Below are positions 33,860 to 44,839 of a DNA stretch of 64,000 bases, piece after piece. Under the pieces are notes generated by a model. It did not search any database. It saw nothing but the letters and a program-made list of their open reading frames with translations, and was not told where the DNA came from. The DNA comes from Hymenopus coronatus (lineage: Eukaryota; Arthropoda; Insecta; Mantodea; Hymenopodidae), in the NCBI GenBank assembly GCA_030762935.1, contig CM060898.1, positions 102,059,281 to 102,123,280 of the forward strand, read 5' to 3'. Each line of letters starts with the position of its first letter. Position 1 is the first letter of the stretch. The translations under genes and the position numbers were made by a program.

Positions 33860-34740
33860 TCTGATGTGTACCATTCACATGACTTTCTCCATATCCCTGC
33901 AGCAAATAATTCTTAAAAAGCTTATACTTCTATTTACTTTATGCTAATCAGAAAAAAATAGCAGAAATAGTCTAATTACTCGCTTCCTTGTAAGTAGGAG
34001 CGAAATAAGGCACAACCGTAGGTTAAAGTGATAGTCAAAAGATGGTTGCTATGTCAATGAAGTTCCTTTGTTTATATGGATAGGAGTTGACAAGTTCCTG
34101 TATGAGAAAAGTATACGTTTTTCATAGCAGAAACCAAAAATAAGGAATGTCACAAAAACGACGAACTCCACGAAAAAAATGTATATAACATAAATTGTGT
34201 GTTTTAATGTGCTCTACATTTTTTGTGCAGTAAGTTTTTGTCCATCTCTTACGGTTTAGCAGTTATTCAAAGTTTAGTAAAATTCATCCAGAATAAACTA
34301 CTCTTCAGAGGCTATTCCCAGAAAAGTCAAGATATACATTTTATTTGTCAGGTAAATATGTTTAATATACGAAATTTTAATCAAAATCGTTAGAGCCACC
34401 TTTGAGAAAATCAAAATTTTCGAAAAAAAGTTCCATGTAAAGGGTAGTTGGGGGTGGGGGATTTTTCTCAAAATCTTCGTGTCGCATCCCTGGAAGAAAC
34501 TAAACTTAAATACCAAGTTTGGTATTTTACCGACTTTTCGTTTTTGAGTGATCGCGTTCACAGACACACGGACACACACAAACACACATACACACACACG
34601 GACCTTTTTGTGAAAATGCCTTTTTTTGGATATTGGGGACCCTAAAACATTTATTTCCGGTGAAATCTCGGTATCGAATTTTTGGGTGGAGTGCAATATT
34701 TTCTCTATACACTATGTACATAATGCCTATGGAGAAAGTA
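33860..34740 (-). mobile_element. PQ element, complete, with a compensated end variant
   Basis: Q starts TCTGATGTGTACC at 33,860. The sub-terminal repeat is ACTTTCTCCATA (33,882-33,893) and the P end is TATGGAGAAAGT (34,728-34,739), its exact reverse complement. Both differ from the common form at two positions, in step. The AC tract is at 34,563-34,602 and the hairpin reads CACTATGTACATAATG. A 132-codon minus-strand frame crosses the tract. Confidence 0.92.
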
Positions 34741-34986
34741 AAAATGTATATTAAAGTATGGTGTATTTCTGAACCAAAAATAAAACATCTATATTTTTAC
34801 CAAAATTGCTAAAAAAAATCAAAACAAAACAAAACAGTTCTGTGTCTCCTTAATTCCTGCCTCTTCTTTGTCTTCATTTAAAATTCTTTCTGATATTCTT
34901 TGAATAACTGGTATTATTTCCCTCCGAGCTTCGCGATCTTTTTAGTCTTATTTTTATATAGGATCTTTTCATATATTACCAATTTT

Positions 34987-35861
34987 TACTTTCTCTATAC
35001 GCACTATGTACATAGTGTATAGAGAAGGTATTGCAGTCCACCAAAAAATTCGATACCGACATTTCACCGGAAATATATGTTTTAGGGTCCCCTTTATCTA
35101 AAAAAAAAAGCATTTTCACAAAAAGGTCCGTGTGTGTGTGTGTGTGTGTCCGTGTTTCAGTGTGTCCGTGTGATTGTGAACACGATAACTCAAAAACGAA
35201 AAGTCGGTAAAATACCTAACTTTAGAATCTTCCAGGTATGCGACACGAAGATTTTGAGAAAAATCCCCCAACCCAAACTACCCTTTACTTGGAACTTTTT
35301 TCGAAAATTTTGATTTTCTAAAAAATGGCTCTAACGATTTTGATTAAAATATCATATATTAAATATATTTACCTGACAAATAAAATGTATATTTTGAATT
35401 TTCTGGGAATAGTCTCTGAAGACTACTTTATTCTGAGTAAACTTTCCAAAATTTTGTAGAACTGCTTTTGCGTAAGAGATAGACAAAAATGTACCAGACA
35501 AAAAATGTAGAGCACATTAAAACATACAATTTATGTTGTATACATTATTATCTTGGAGTTGATCGTTTTTTAGATATTTCTTGTTTTTGTTTTCAGGGTC
35601 AAAAATCTTAGCTTTTCTCATACAAGAATTTGTCAACTCCTGTCCACACAAACAAAGGAACCTCAGTCACATAGTAACCAGCTTTTGACTATCGCTTTAA
35701 CCTACTACTCCCTTATTCCCTTTCTACTTACGAGGAAGAAAGTAATAAGACTATTTCTGCTAATTTTCTAGATTAGCATGAAGTAAATAGAAGCATAAGC
35801 TTTTTAACATAATTTGTTGCAGGTATATAGAGAAAGTCATGTGAATGGTACACATCAGATT
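34987..35861 (+). mobile_element. PQ element, complete
   Basis: ACTTTCTCTATA (34,988-34,999) and TATAGAGAAAGT (35,826-35,837) are exact inverted repeats. The hairpin reads CACTATGTACATAGTGTATA. The GT tract lies at 35,130-35,149. The copy ends GTGAATGGTACACATCAGA. It is one of the best-preserved copies, about 874 bp, and shows the full order of family motifs. Confidence 0.92.
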
Positions 35862-35939
35862 TTTAAAAATACAATAACTAAGTATCGAATAAAAAATTCG
35901 TTTTTAATTTTCATCTATATACACTCCCGTTTTAAGTGC

Positions 35940-36349
35940 GGAAAATATATCCGGCGTATGCGCATCTCTGTCTCGGCAGGCAGTTACTCAATCTATGAAA
36001 TTCCTGATAATTCTTTCACAATATCTCTGTTGATGTCTTGAATTTCTTCCTAAAGTGGAGAACTATTCATGAAGACCTTGGACTTCACATATCCCCATAA
36101 AAAGAAGTTACATGGAGTGAAACCCCAAGATCTTGGAGGCCATTCCAAGTCGCCATGAAGTGAGATCACAGATTGAGGGAATTTCATGGCTGCACATGAC
36201 CCGATTTCCTCGAATTTATCATTCGTAGAACTGTGTATGCTGCAGGAGCATTATTACGTCCAAAGATCTCGCGACGCCTATGAACAGTCTCTCTTCTGTT
36301 CAGTGGGTTTCACAATGATAAGACGTTCCTCCTTTGTGAACCGCTCCAT
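35940..36349 (-). pseudogene. IS630/mariner-type transposase remnant with an internal deletion
   Basis: On the minus strand an ATG at 36,349-36,347 starts a short region like the N-terminus of transposases with a DUF4817-type helix-turn-helix (FTKEERLIIVK after a frameshift, then FGRNNAPAAYTVLRMIN). It then jumps to the C-terminal part: ASKILGFHSM and GICEVQGLHE, which correspond to the family's SWDLTPCDFFLWGYVKSKVF region, and EEEIQDINRDIVKELSG. The catalytic middle is missing and several stops occur. Confidence 0.65.
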
Positions 36350-36475
36350 GTCAACCAAGATTCTAAAATACACAAACAACAATTGGGAATGACAATCGTT
36401 ATTAAAAGTACAAAATACAGTGCTGTAAATGTGAAAACAAAATTTTACCACTTAATTTGAAAATTGCTTAATATA

Positions 36476-37176
36476 CGAGGGATGATCAAACACTAAGTTA
36501 CAAGGCCCATATTCTGGGCATTTCGTCTTTCATAACGAACTTAATAGACAAAAGAGTTTAAGGTGGCGACATCTGCCGGGATGGTGATGTCCACAGTATT
36601 TTGGGACAGCGTGGGTGTCACACTCGTGGAGTTTTCCGAAAGAGGGAACACATGGCCGCTGACCAATACTGCGGACCATGACACAATTGCGCGAAGTAAT
36701 CATGAAGATACTGCCAAGGCTCGTAACCGAGTGTTCCTTCACAACAACGTGCGACCCCATATATGGTTCTTTTAGGGATAATAAAGATAGAATAATAAAT
36801 AATATAATAAATCCTAGAATGGTAAACAAATAAAATAAGTTACAAAATTATTCAATTCAATAATCTTCCTCCAAAAACTGCAAAAATTATTACAGCCCAG
36901 AAGACCACCTCGCTGTTGAAGCAGTTTCGCTGGGATATCATGACCACCCTCCCTCTAGCCCGGAGCTCGCTTCAATCGAATTGTACCTTTTTCCTCACTT
37001 GAAGAAACACCTAGGAGACCGACGATTCACTTCAGATGAGGAGGTGCAACACTTCACGACAACGTGGCTGAACATATAAGGACAGGATTTTTACCAGGAG
37101 GAAATAATCAAACTCATCCCATGAAGTGACAAGTGACTCAACTGATATGAAGACTTTGTGGAAAAATAATCTACTG
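36476..37176 (+). mobile_element. Mariner remnant with a foreign insert
   Basis: The left end TACGAGGGATGATCAAACAC (TA plus CGAGGG) is mariner-like. The translation gives MSTVFWDSVGVTLVEFSERG, VFLHNNVRPH (the expected HDNARPH, with the catalytic Asp changed to Asn), then after about 125 bp of AT-rich foreign sequence (36,768-36,893) the family's AQTTSLL-like and QFRWDIM blocks, and a decayed DLAPSDFHLF region. The first catalytic Asp is absent, as is the right inverted repeat. It is inactive. Confidence 0.75.
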
Positions 37177-37202
37177 TATGTACTATCAGATGGTTGTATT
37201 GA

Positions 37203-37835
37203 TTGTATAAAATGAAATATACTCTTTTCTCTGCAGGTTTTGTAACCTTAGTTTCTAATCAACCTTCACATGAAAGAGCCTATAGTTGCTGCATTTTTCG
37301 TCTCAAGATCGTGCCAATTGCAAGCTATGCGCTAAATAAGATATGGACTCATCTGACTACTACGAACTTCAGGAGATTGGAAGCAGTGAAAGCGTCCTAC
37401 CTAAAGAAATCACTTTATTAATCAAGAACAACACGAACAAGGACAGTATATTTAATGACGGACAGGGACCACTTTGTAAGAGTTAATGCTAAACAATGAT
37501 CTGCCAATCACACCAGCATATGGGGCACACATCAGAGACTGGAAAGTCAAAGCAGCAGTCGTAGAGCCAGAATTCTTTCTAGCCCCAGGCATGACCTCAG
37601 AAGAATGGAAGAAGGCAAACTTCGAGCTGCGGCATGTCTTCACGGGGATTTCATCATAAAATCTGTGCACAAAGAGGATACCATCCGGCTTCAGAGCAGT
37701 GTATCTACACATTCTGTGCACACAGGCAGTATATCTCCTCGCATACCCAGCAAAGACAAAATCACTAATGTTTTATGCCAAAAAGGACAATTTCTGACAA
37801 ACATATCTGTAACTATGTTCACATTGTGTTCAATA
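37203..37835 (+). pseudogene. Possible non-LTR retrotransposon ORF tail
   Basis: A 72-codon frame (37,203-37,421) with KIVPIASYALNKIWTHLTTT and NFRRLEAVKASYLKKSLY, then after stops and shifts FFLAPGMTSEEWKKANFELR (about 37,570-37,630), resembles the region after the reverse transcriptase in some arthropod LINE ORFs. An AATAAA lies at about 37,830. No YxDD motif is present. The assignment rests on remembered family resemblance and is tentative. Confidence 0.4.
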
Positions 37836-38560
37836 AATCATATTATTTATATTTGCTGCATTCAAATAATGAATGTTGAGGGTAGCTGCTATTGCGTTTA
37901 TACATATACCGTCAATTTTCTTCGTGCATGTTCGGATAGAGAATGTATTGTGGCTTTTTACGGACCACACAGGTTATTTACAACGGCGTGCATGCTTTCT
38001 GCTCCGCCTATGAGGAAATGCTTGCCCGGAAGTGTACCTCAAGTTTTTGCAAGTATCTGCCTTATTTTGAGAATCAGAAACTCTGAAGTTAGACGTAATT
38101 CAGGCAAGTATCGTCGCCGCCTCCACATGCCTTGTATCCGCTTCTCTCCCGCAGTTTGTACATGACTACCGCTAGAGTTTTCCCTCCATTCCAGTGCCTC
38201 TGTCGGACGCCTCTTGCACGGAAAGTGTCAGCCACAGCGACCTCAAGCGATTTCTCAGCAGGAACCAAATAAAGCAATTCATTACAATATTGTATGAATA
38301 TTACCACAGAGGGAGATCATTTCTTCTTCTAAGATGGATCTGCAGTTTATTACTCCGAATGTCTCATTTTGCACCATATGTGATGCATTTTAAAACTGAA
38401 AAATAATTTTATGCTCTATTAAGGGTCCAATGATTTTAAAACTCTGTTTCCTGTAAAACCTACCAAAACAGAGGAATATTCCCGACCCACTCCAAACAAA
38501 TATTAAAATTAGACTAGTGCAAACATTATTTCCAGATACTTAAAAACGTAAAAACTAAAA
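37836..38560. other. Unassigned sequence
   Basis: Open frames on both strands (for example the plus 186-codon frame ending near 38,165) show no recognisable domain. The segment is less AT-rich around 38,090-38,250. It may be part of the retrotransposon remnant to its left or ancestral DNA. Confidence 0.25.
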
Positions 38561-38562
38561 AT

Positions 38563-38764
38563 TTGACATAATTTTCTCTTCATTTCTGTAACAAATTATT
38601 GTTAAAACCCCTATTCATCTATCCACTTCATGTTAATCAGATAAACATTAACAAATAGTGTGTTATTACTTGCTTTCTTGTAAGTACAAGGTAAATAAGG
38701 GAATACTCTAGGCTAAAGCGATAGTCAAATCTCTTAAAAGCGGGTTGCCATTTGGTTGAAATCC

Positions 38765-38809
<45 letters not shown>

Positions 38810-38850
38810 ATTGCCAGAAGTTTAAATTCCCGTTTAGAAAAAACAACGAT
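38563..38850 (-). mobile_element. PQ fragment, Q-side only, with a 42-T run
   Basis: The Q-side block (TTTTCTCTTCATTTCTGTAA, TTGTAAGTACAAGG, AAAGCGATAGTCAAAT) leads to GAAATCCG and 42 consecutive T residues (38,766-38,807), followed by a short continuation (CCCGTTTAGAAAA). The rest of the element is missing. The T-run sits where other copies have TTTCTTTG or TTTCTTTTG. Confidence 0.75.
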
Positions 38851-39273
38851 TTTATACATTAGAGTCAATAATTCTTATTGTCGAGTTAGAATGTCTAATC
38901 CCATGTATGAAGTATATGTATGGTTAATTTTGTATAAAAAATACATGTAACAATTTGGCTAAATGTAATGTAGATTATTATTATTGTTATATTATTATTA
39001 TTCTAATTAATTTTCACAGAATTAGTTTATATAGTATGGCCTTTCTATAAAATATCAATTTCCATACAACAAACAATTCATACCTTCGTACTAAAAGGTA
39101 GTTTTTTTTACAAATACTATATTTCACAGTTTTACACCTGTAAATAAGAACATAATATGTGCTTACAATGTTCATGAAGTTCATTTTCTTAGTTATATGA
39201 TCTTTAAACACAAATATGAACAAACGTGTTTTATATGTACTTTATAGCGTTCGTGCCAGGCTGTTTTAATTTT
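38851..39273. other. Unassigned AT-rich sequence
   Basis: No coding, tRNA-like or repeat homology is evident. ATTATTATT-type simple sequence is found near 38,973-39,003. Confidence 0.3.
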
Positions 39274-40105
39274 TACTTTCTCTATACGTACTATGAACAT
39301 AGTGTATAGAGGAAGTATTGTATTCCACCCAAAAATTCGATCCCCCTGAATCCTAAAAGCGCGCACACGCGTGCGTACGTCTATGGACAGCATAGCTCAA
39401 AAACATTAAATACCAAACTTGATATATAAGTTTGGTATCTTACAAGAATGCGACAAGAAGATTTTCAAGAAAATCCCTCCACCCCGAACTACCCTTTACA
39501 TTGAAACCTTTTTCGAAAATTTTGATTTTATAACAATTGGCTCTTAAAGATTTCGATATTTACCTGACAAATAAAATGTATATCTTGAATTTTCTGGGAA
39601 TAGCCTCTAAAGACCAGTTTATTCTGGATGAATTTTGCTTAATTTGGAATAACTAGTAAACCGTAAGAAATAGATATCGTTAAAATATACAGTTTATATT
39701 ATATACATTTTTTTTCCATGGAACTTGACGTTTTCGAGGAATTCCTTGTTATCAGTTCACCCTGAAGACGAGGAAGATGCACTTCTTCGAAACGTTGGTG
39801 TCAAGCCAAGTTTTTACCTGGCTAGAAGCCCGAGAAGAGTTTGAATTAACACGTCGCCAGGAAAGCTTCAGTTCTTATCCTTATTATTAGTTTCAATTGT
39901 GAAGTACTTATACTTTTCTCTGACCGAAGTGTCCATTTTTCTTTTGTTCTACTCCTGGCCAAGCTAAGAAGCGATGTACAATGATAATCGCATAACGACA
40001 GAGTTTAAAACATTTGACTATCACGTTAGCATAGTGCATTCCCTTAGTTCCAGTCTACTTATAAGGAACTAAGTAATAAAATTCTGCTAATGTTCTTTCG
40101 TAAGG
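39274..40105 (+). mobile_element. PQ element with a 121-bp insert; Q end lost
   Basis: P starts TACTTTCTCTATACGTACTA with hairpin GAACATAGTGTATAGAGGAA. The AC/GT tract is shortened (GCGCGCACACGCGTGCG at 39,359-39,375). The body is interrupted at 39,758-39,878 and continues (GTTTCAATTGTGAAGTACTT) to about 40,100, where it ends before the Q terminus. Confidence 0.8.
39758..39878. mobile_element. 121-bp insert with target duplication and hammerhead-like core
   Basis: The flanks CCTTGTTATCAGTT (39,744-39,757) and CCTTATTATTAGTT (39,879-39,892) are a 14-bp duplication with two differences, and other PQ copies lack the insert here. Inside, CTGAAGA (39,762-39,768) is followed by a potential 7-bp stem (GAGGAAG...CTTCTTC) and then GAAAC (39,789-39,793). 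This order is like the CUGANGA-stem II-GAAA core of a hammerhead ribozyme, although one extra C precedes the stem. Related CTGAAGA...GAAACG motifs are known to me from Penelope-like elements. Confidence 0.5.
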
Positions 40106-40411
40106 AGTTTGCTTGTTTGTTTTCCAAACAAAATATCCTGAATTTGTTAAATTTTCACTTTCACTTCACCATAGTTAAATGCTCACTGATACTTCACTTT
40201 TCCCCACGCGTAACGGTGTAATGAAATACGCACACGACAGACTCTTTTTACTGACATTTCACACGTTTGGCGTCCAACACAAGACCTCACTAATTTCTCG
40301 CAGAGCAGCACTCGCAATGTTGTCAACCTCATTCGTATTTTGTCGTATCGGGCACTTTACACCGTGTCTCTTACTCTCATTGTTAAAATGGAAGAGCAAA
40401 CTAAAAAAAAA
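40106..40411. other. Unassigned sequence
   Basis: About 300 bp between two PQ copies, with no recognised feature beyond a short TTTGTTTTCCAAACAAA palindrome near 40,113. Confidence 0.3.
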
Positions 40412-41118
40412 TCTGATGTGCTCCAATCACATGACTTTCTCTACATCTCTATGACAAATTATTGTTAAAAAGCTTATACGCCTATTTACTTTATGCTAAT
40501 CAGAAAAAATAGCAGAAATAGTCTTATTACTTGCTTCCTTGTAAGTAGAAGCGAAATAAGGGACTACCATAGGTTAAAGTGATAGTAAAAAGCGGGTTGC
40601 TATGTCAATGAAGTTCCTTTATTTATATGGATAGGAGTTGACAAGTTCCTGTATGAGAAATGATACGTTTTTCATAGTAGAAACCAAAAATAAGGAATGT
40701 CTCAAAAATGACGAACTCCACGAAAAAATGTATATAACATAAATTCTGTGTTTTAATGTGCTCTACATTTTTGGTGTCGTAAGTTTTTGTCCATCTCTTA
40801 CGGTTTAGCAGTTATCCAAAATTCAGTAAAATTCATCCAGAATAAACTACTCTTCAGAGGCTATTACCAGAAAATTCAAGATATACATTTCATTTGTCAG
40901 ATAAATATCTTGAATATACGAAATTTTAATCAAAATCGTTAGAGCCATTTTTGAGAACATCAAAATTTTCGAAAAAAGTTCCATGTAAAGGGTAGTTGGG
41001 GGTGGGGGGATTTTTCTCGAAATCTTCGTGTCGCATCACTGGAAGATACTAAACTTAAATACAAAGTATGGCATTTTACCGACTTCTCGTTTTTGAGTTA
41101 TCGTGTTCACAGATACAC

Positions 41119-41165
<47 letters not shown>

Positions 41166-41295
41166 CCTGCTTTTTTTTTTTGGATATTGGTGACCCTAAA
41201 ACATATATTTCCGGTGAAATCTCAGTATCGAATTTTTGGGTGGATTGCAATACCTTCTCTATACACTATGTACATATTGCGTATAGAGAAAGTAA
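40412..41295 (-). mobile_element. PQ element, complete
   Basis: It starts TCTGATGTGCTCCAATCACA at 40,412, with CTCTACA at Q. It contains a long (AC)n tract at 41,121-41,162 and ends with the hairpin CACTATGTACATATTGCG and TATAGAGAAAGT. It is close in sequence to the copies at 14,056 and 33,860. Confidence 0.9.
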
Positions 41296-41297
41296 AA

Positions 41298-42012
41298 ATA
41301 GCTGAAATGTTCATGTTACTTGCTGCCTTGTAAGCAGAAGGGAAACATAGGAGTACCGTAGGCAGAAGTGATGGTCAAAGGTCAATTGCTATGTGATTGA
41401 AGGCCCCTTGTACGGATTGTATGGATAGGAGCTGACAAATTCCTCTAAGAGAAAACTATACTGTATTTTATAGCTGAAACCAAAAACAAAGAATATCTCA
41501 AAAAAGATCAACTCCACGAAAAAAAGTATAAAAATTGTGTGCTTTAACGAGCTCTGCGTTTACTATTAACTAAGATTTTGTCTATCTCTTATAGTTTAAC
41601 AATTATGCATAATTCCGCAAAATTCATCCAAAATAAAGAGGTTTTCAGTGGCTATTTCCAGAAAAATCAAGATATACATTTTATTTGTCATATAAATATC
41701 TTTAATATACGATATATAATCAAAATCGTTATAGCAATTTTTGAGAAAATGAAATGTTCGAAAAATTGTCTATGCAAAAGGTAGTTGGGTATGGGGGGAT
41801 TTTCTTGAAAATCTTCGTGTCGCATTCTTGGCAGTTTGGTATTTTACTGTCTTTTTGTTTTTTAGTTGTGTTCACGGACACACATTGACCTTTTTCTAAA
41901 ATGTTTTTGCCCCTAAAACGTGTATTTCGGGTGAAATCTTGGTATCAAATTTATTGGGTGGAGTGCAATACCTTCTCTATACACTCAGTACTTAGTATGT
42001 CTAGAGAAAGTA
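41298..42012 (-). mobile_element. PQ element, Q end truncated, directly behind another copy
   Basis: It begins at AGCTGAAATGTTCATGTTAC, within the Q-side body, with no spacer from the preceding copy. It ends GTACTTAGTATGTCTAGAGA followed by AAGTAA. The AC tract is reduced to GGACACACATTGACC. Confidence 0.75.
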
Positions 42013-42229
42013 ATAAATTGGACAAGGATATAGGATCCTCCCAACATTTACTCACAAAAATCGAATTTTGGTTTACTAGATTTCACTAACAATGCTACGA
42101 CAGGGCAGTATTCATTATCATATCGAGCTTAAACACACAAAACGTCCATATTGATTTCTTTTTCCGCCTGCTAGCTGCTTCACTGGTAAGCTGTGAGATC
42201 TTTTCCCTCATGTATGCGTGGATTTTTTA

Positions 42230-42365
42230 TACTTTCTTTAAACGTACTATGTACATAGTGTATAGAGAATGTATTGTATTCAACCCAAAGATCCTATGTC
42301 CGAAATGTATGTTTTGAGATCTGCTAAATGCAGAAAAATCATTTTTAAAAATGGTTCAATACACA
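42230..42365 (+). mobile_element. PQ fragment, P end only
   Basis: TACTTTCTTTAAACGTACTA, the hairpin, and the AACCCAAAGATCC and CAGAAAAATCATTTTTAAAA blocks are present. The copy stops at about 42,365 before any GT tract. Confidence 0.75.
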
Positions 42366-42912
42366 GGTTATTAGAATTATAAGTGCAGATATTTGCATTG
42401 GTGATTAAGGACAGTGTAATGAGTATTATATCATTATTTCCGTCATCTCCAGACCAATAATTTTACTTATGAAGAAAAGTATGTTTTCAGGTTGATAGTA
42501 TCTCAAGCATGCGTGGTGCACATAAGCCATAACCGTTTTTCCCCACCGAAATGTTGGGTCAGAGGGTACAACGTTGAGTGGGCAGACCTCGTGATAACAA
42601 ATGCATTGGAACTGAGTTGGAACACAAGGCAAATGACCTCACACTACCTAGATCAGCACTCAAGTATTTATGTGGGAAAATGTGGAAGAAAAACGGATAG
42701 TTTACACTGACAGGCGTTGTTCATTTCGTGTCCACTTAATACCATGGAAAATGCATAAAATAGAAAAGTATGTGATTAGTTTGTGAGAAAATTGTTAGAA
42801 GAAGAAAACAAAAAAAGAAAGAACTAATGTATCGAATTGGATCAACTGTACCTATATCCCTAACATCCTATATGAAACTGGTTATCGCAAATACAACTCA
42901 ATTAGTTTTTCA
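42366..42912. other. Unassigned sequence
   Basis: Short frames occur on both strands (about 70 codons around 42,426-42,710) without recognisable domains. No tRNA-like or PQ homology is seen. Confidence 0.3.
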
Positions 42913-44172
42913 TAAAGGCTTTTTCAACAAGAGTATCCTATTTTTAACATGTGATACCTCCCGTTGTTATAGAGTTACAGCAGTAATTTTTTTCATGTGG
43001 TTACAATTATTGAGAAATAGCCATGGAAGGTTACAGCATTCAGCAAAGAGTTGAAATTGTGAAAATTTATTATCAAAATGGATCATCTGTTCGCCAAACC
43101 TTCCGTGTATTGCGTGAAGTTTACGGTGTGCATAATCGTCCCTGCGGGAGAACGTTTCGGTGTTTGATCGATAAATTTGAAGGAAGTGGTTCTGTCAGTG
43201 ATCAAAGAACGCCTGTACGTAAGCGCTCCAACGAAAACATATTCGCCGTTCTTGAGAAAATACGCGAGAACAGATAGAAATCAATTGCTCGTCGAGTGCA
43301 AGAATTGTGGCTTTCGCCGACCACTTGTCGAATTCTGCATCTGAACTTGAAGTTTCACGCTTACAAATTGGTTTTAACTCGAGAACTAAAGCCCAACGAT
43401 CACAGGCTGTGCCGTGTATTCGCTGACTGGGCTATGGAGCAATTGGAAGCTGACCCGAATTTTTGTCGAAAAATCTTCTTCAGCGACGAAGCCCACTTTT
43501 GGATGGATGGTTGTGTTGACAAACAAAATTGCCACTATTGGAACAATCACAATCCAATGCAGATTCAAGAACGACCACTTCATCCCCAAAAGGTTCCTGT
43601 GCGGTGTGGATTTTAGTATAGTGGAATTATTGGTCCATATTTTTGCTAAGACGAAGATGGAGAAGCTCTGTCAATGGAGAAAGATACCGACTCTTATAAG
43701 AGACTATTTGGCCTCAGTTGGATGGTATGGATCTCATAAACAACTGGTTCCAGTAAGATGATGCCACATGTCTTACTGCTCTCGAAACAATCGATCTTTT
43801 GAAGGAGAAGTTCAGAGGTTTCATCATTTCCCGTGGTGGTGATATGAACTAGATCATGTGATTTAACGCCGTTGGATTATTTCTTGTTGAGGTTATGTTA
43901 AATTTTGAATTTGTCAACAAGCCAGAAACATTAATTGATCTTGTGAATAACATCAGGCAAGTTATTCATGAAGTTGTACCTAATTTACGTTCTTCTGTCA
44001 TTGAAAATTTGGTCAACCGTATACGCGCAACCCAACAAAGCTGTGGCGGTCACTTAGCTGATGTTCTCTTCCATACGGAAAGACATTACGTTTCAAAATA
44101 AATCTCTAAAATTTACAGAAGGTGTTTTATTCAAGTTCAACGATAGGACACTCTTGTTGAAAGACCCTATAT
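42913..44172 (+). mobile_element. IS630/Tc1-mariner-type transposon, degraded
   Basis: The left end AGGCTTTTTCAACAAGAGTA (TCCTA follows) matches the reverse complement of the right end, whose plus-strand reading is TAGGACACTCTTGTTGAAAG (ending ACCC, then TA). The inverted repeats are about 25-30 bp with several differences and lie next to TA. The length of about 1.26 kb fits the family. Confidence 0.85.
43023..44101 (+). pseudogene. Transposase pseudogene, DUF4817-like helix-turn-helix plus DDE domain
   Basis: ATG at 43,023 begins MEGYSIQQRVEIVKIYYQNG, typical of arthropod IS630/mariner-type transposases with a DUF4817-like N-terminus. A TAG at 43,275 interrupts the frame, which otherwise continues to 43,616 with ADWAMEQLEADPNF, FFSDEAHFW (first catalytic Asp, codon 43,485-43,487) and HPQKVPVRCGF. 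After frameshifts come WFQ-stop-DDATC (second Asp region, about 43,750), DLLKEKFRGFIISRGGD and LTPLDYFLL near 43,870 (third acidic residue). The last frame ends near 44,101. At least one stop and several shifts make it inactive. Confidence 0.88.
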
Positions 44173-44486
44173 AATAATTAGATATTAATTTAATACGACC
44201 ATTTTTCCGGTACAAATACTCATACGTTTTCGGAAAGCGTTATTTTATTTCGTGATTTCAACATGAATTCACACAAGTCATATAATTATTGCACACGTAA
44301 CGATAAGGTAAATTACGAGACATAACAATATACAAGAGCTGGATAAAAAGTAATGGAAAGTATCATTTTCTCTGAAATGACTTTATTGACAGAGGTACAT
44401 ATAGCTACACACCTTCAATATAATCACCTCCGTTTTATAACATTGTGCTAAATGTTTGGAAGGCGTTGTACACTAACTGCTGTAGG

Positions 44487-44838
44487 CCGCGCTGTGACCG
44501 AGTGGTTAGACCACTCACCTCTCACCTAGACGGCCCTGGTTCGATCCCAAGCGACCGCATGTGAGATTTGTGGTGGACAAAGCGGCGTTGGGGCGAGTTT
44601 TCTCCGGGTTCCCCCCATAATATTCATGTGTCATCAGTATCACCGCCTGCGGTGCCACAACTAGTTAAAGCGGGCGTTAACCACTACAAAAAGGCGGGTT
44701 TTCTCCGGGCTCTCCGGTTTCTCCCTTCATTACATTCAACCAGTGCTCCATTTTCATTCCATGTATCACCAGTGTCATCGCCTGCGGTGCCACAAGTACT
44801 AAAAGCGGGCATTAAACACTATAAAAAAAACCCAACTG
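44487..44838 (+). mobile_element. SINE, family F4, with an internally duplicated body
   Basis: The head GGCCGCGCTGTGACCGAGTG (box A) and GGTTCGATCCCAAGCG (box B, near 44,540) are followed by a body that occurs twice: GTTTTCTCCGGGTTC, CATGTGTCATCAGTATCACC, GCCTGCGGTGCCACAA, AAAGCGGGCGTTAA, and again GTTTTCTCCGGGCTC, CATGTATCACCAGTGTCATC, GCCTGCGGTGCCACAA, AAAGCGGGCATTAA. It ends in a short A-run (44,822-44,829). It interrupts the minus-strand mariner half. Confidence 0.8.
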
Positions 44839-44839
44839 C

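Noticed and set aside
37605..38165. 186-codon plus-strand frame as a gene
   Set aside because: Its start overlaps the LINE-like remnant in a different frame. It has no recognisable domain, and repeated low-complexity tyrosine- and cysteine-rich stretches suggest non-coding sequence.
44487..44560. Functional tRNA gene at the start of the F4 SINE
   Set aside because: The head is followed by a SINE body instead of an acceptor 3' half, and a second copy of the whole unit exists at 2,985-3,219.
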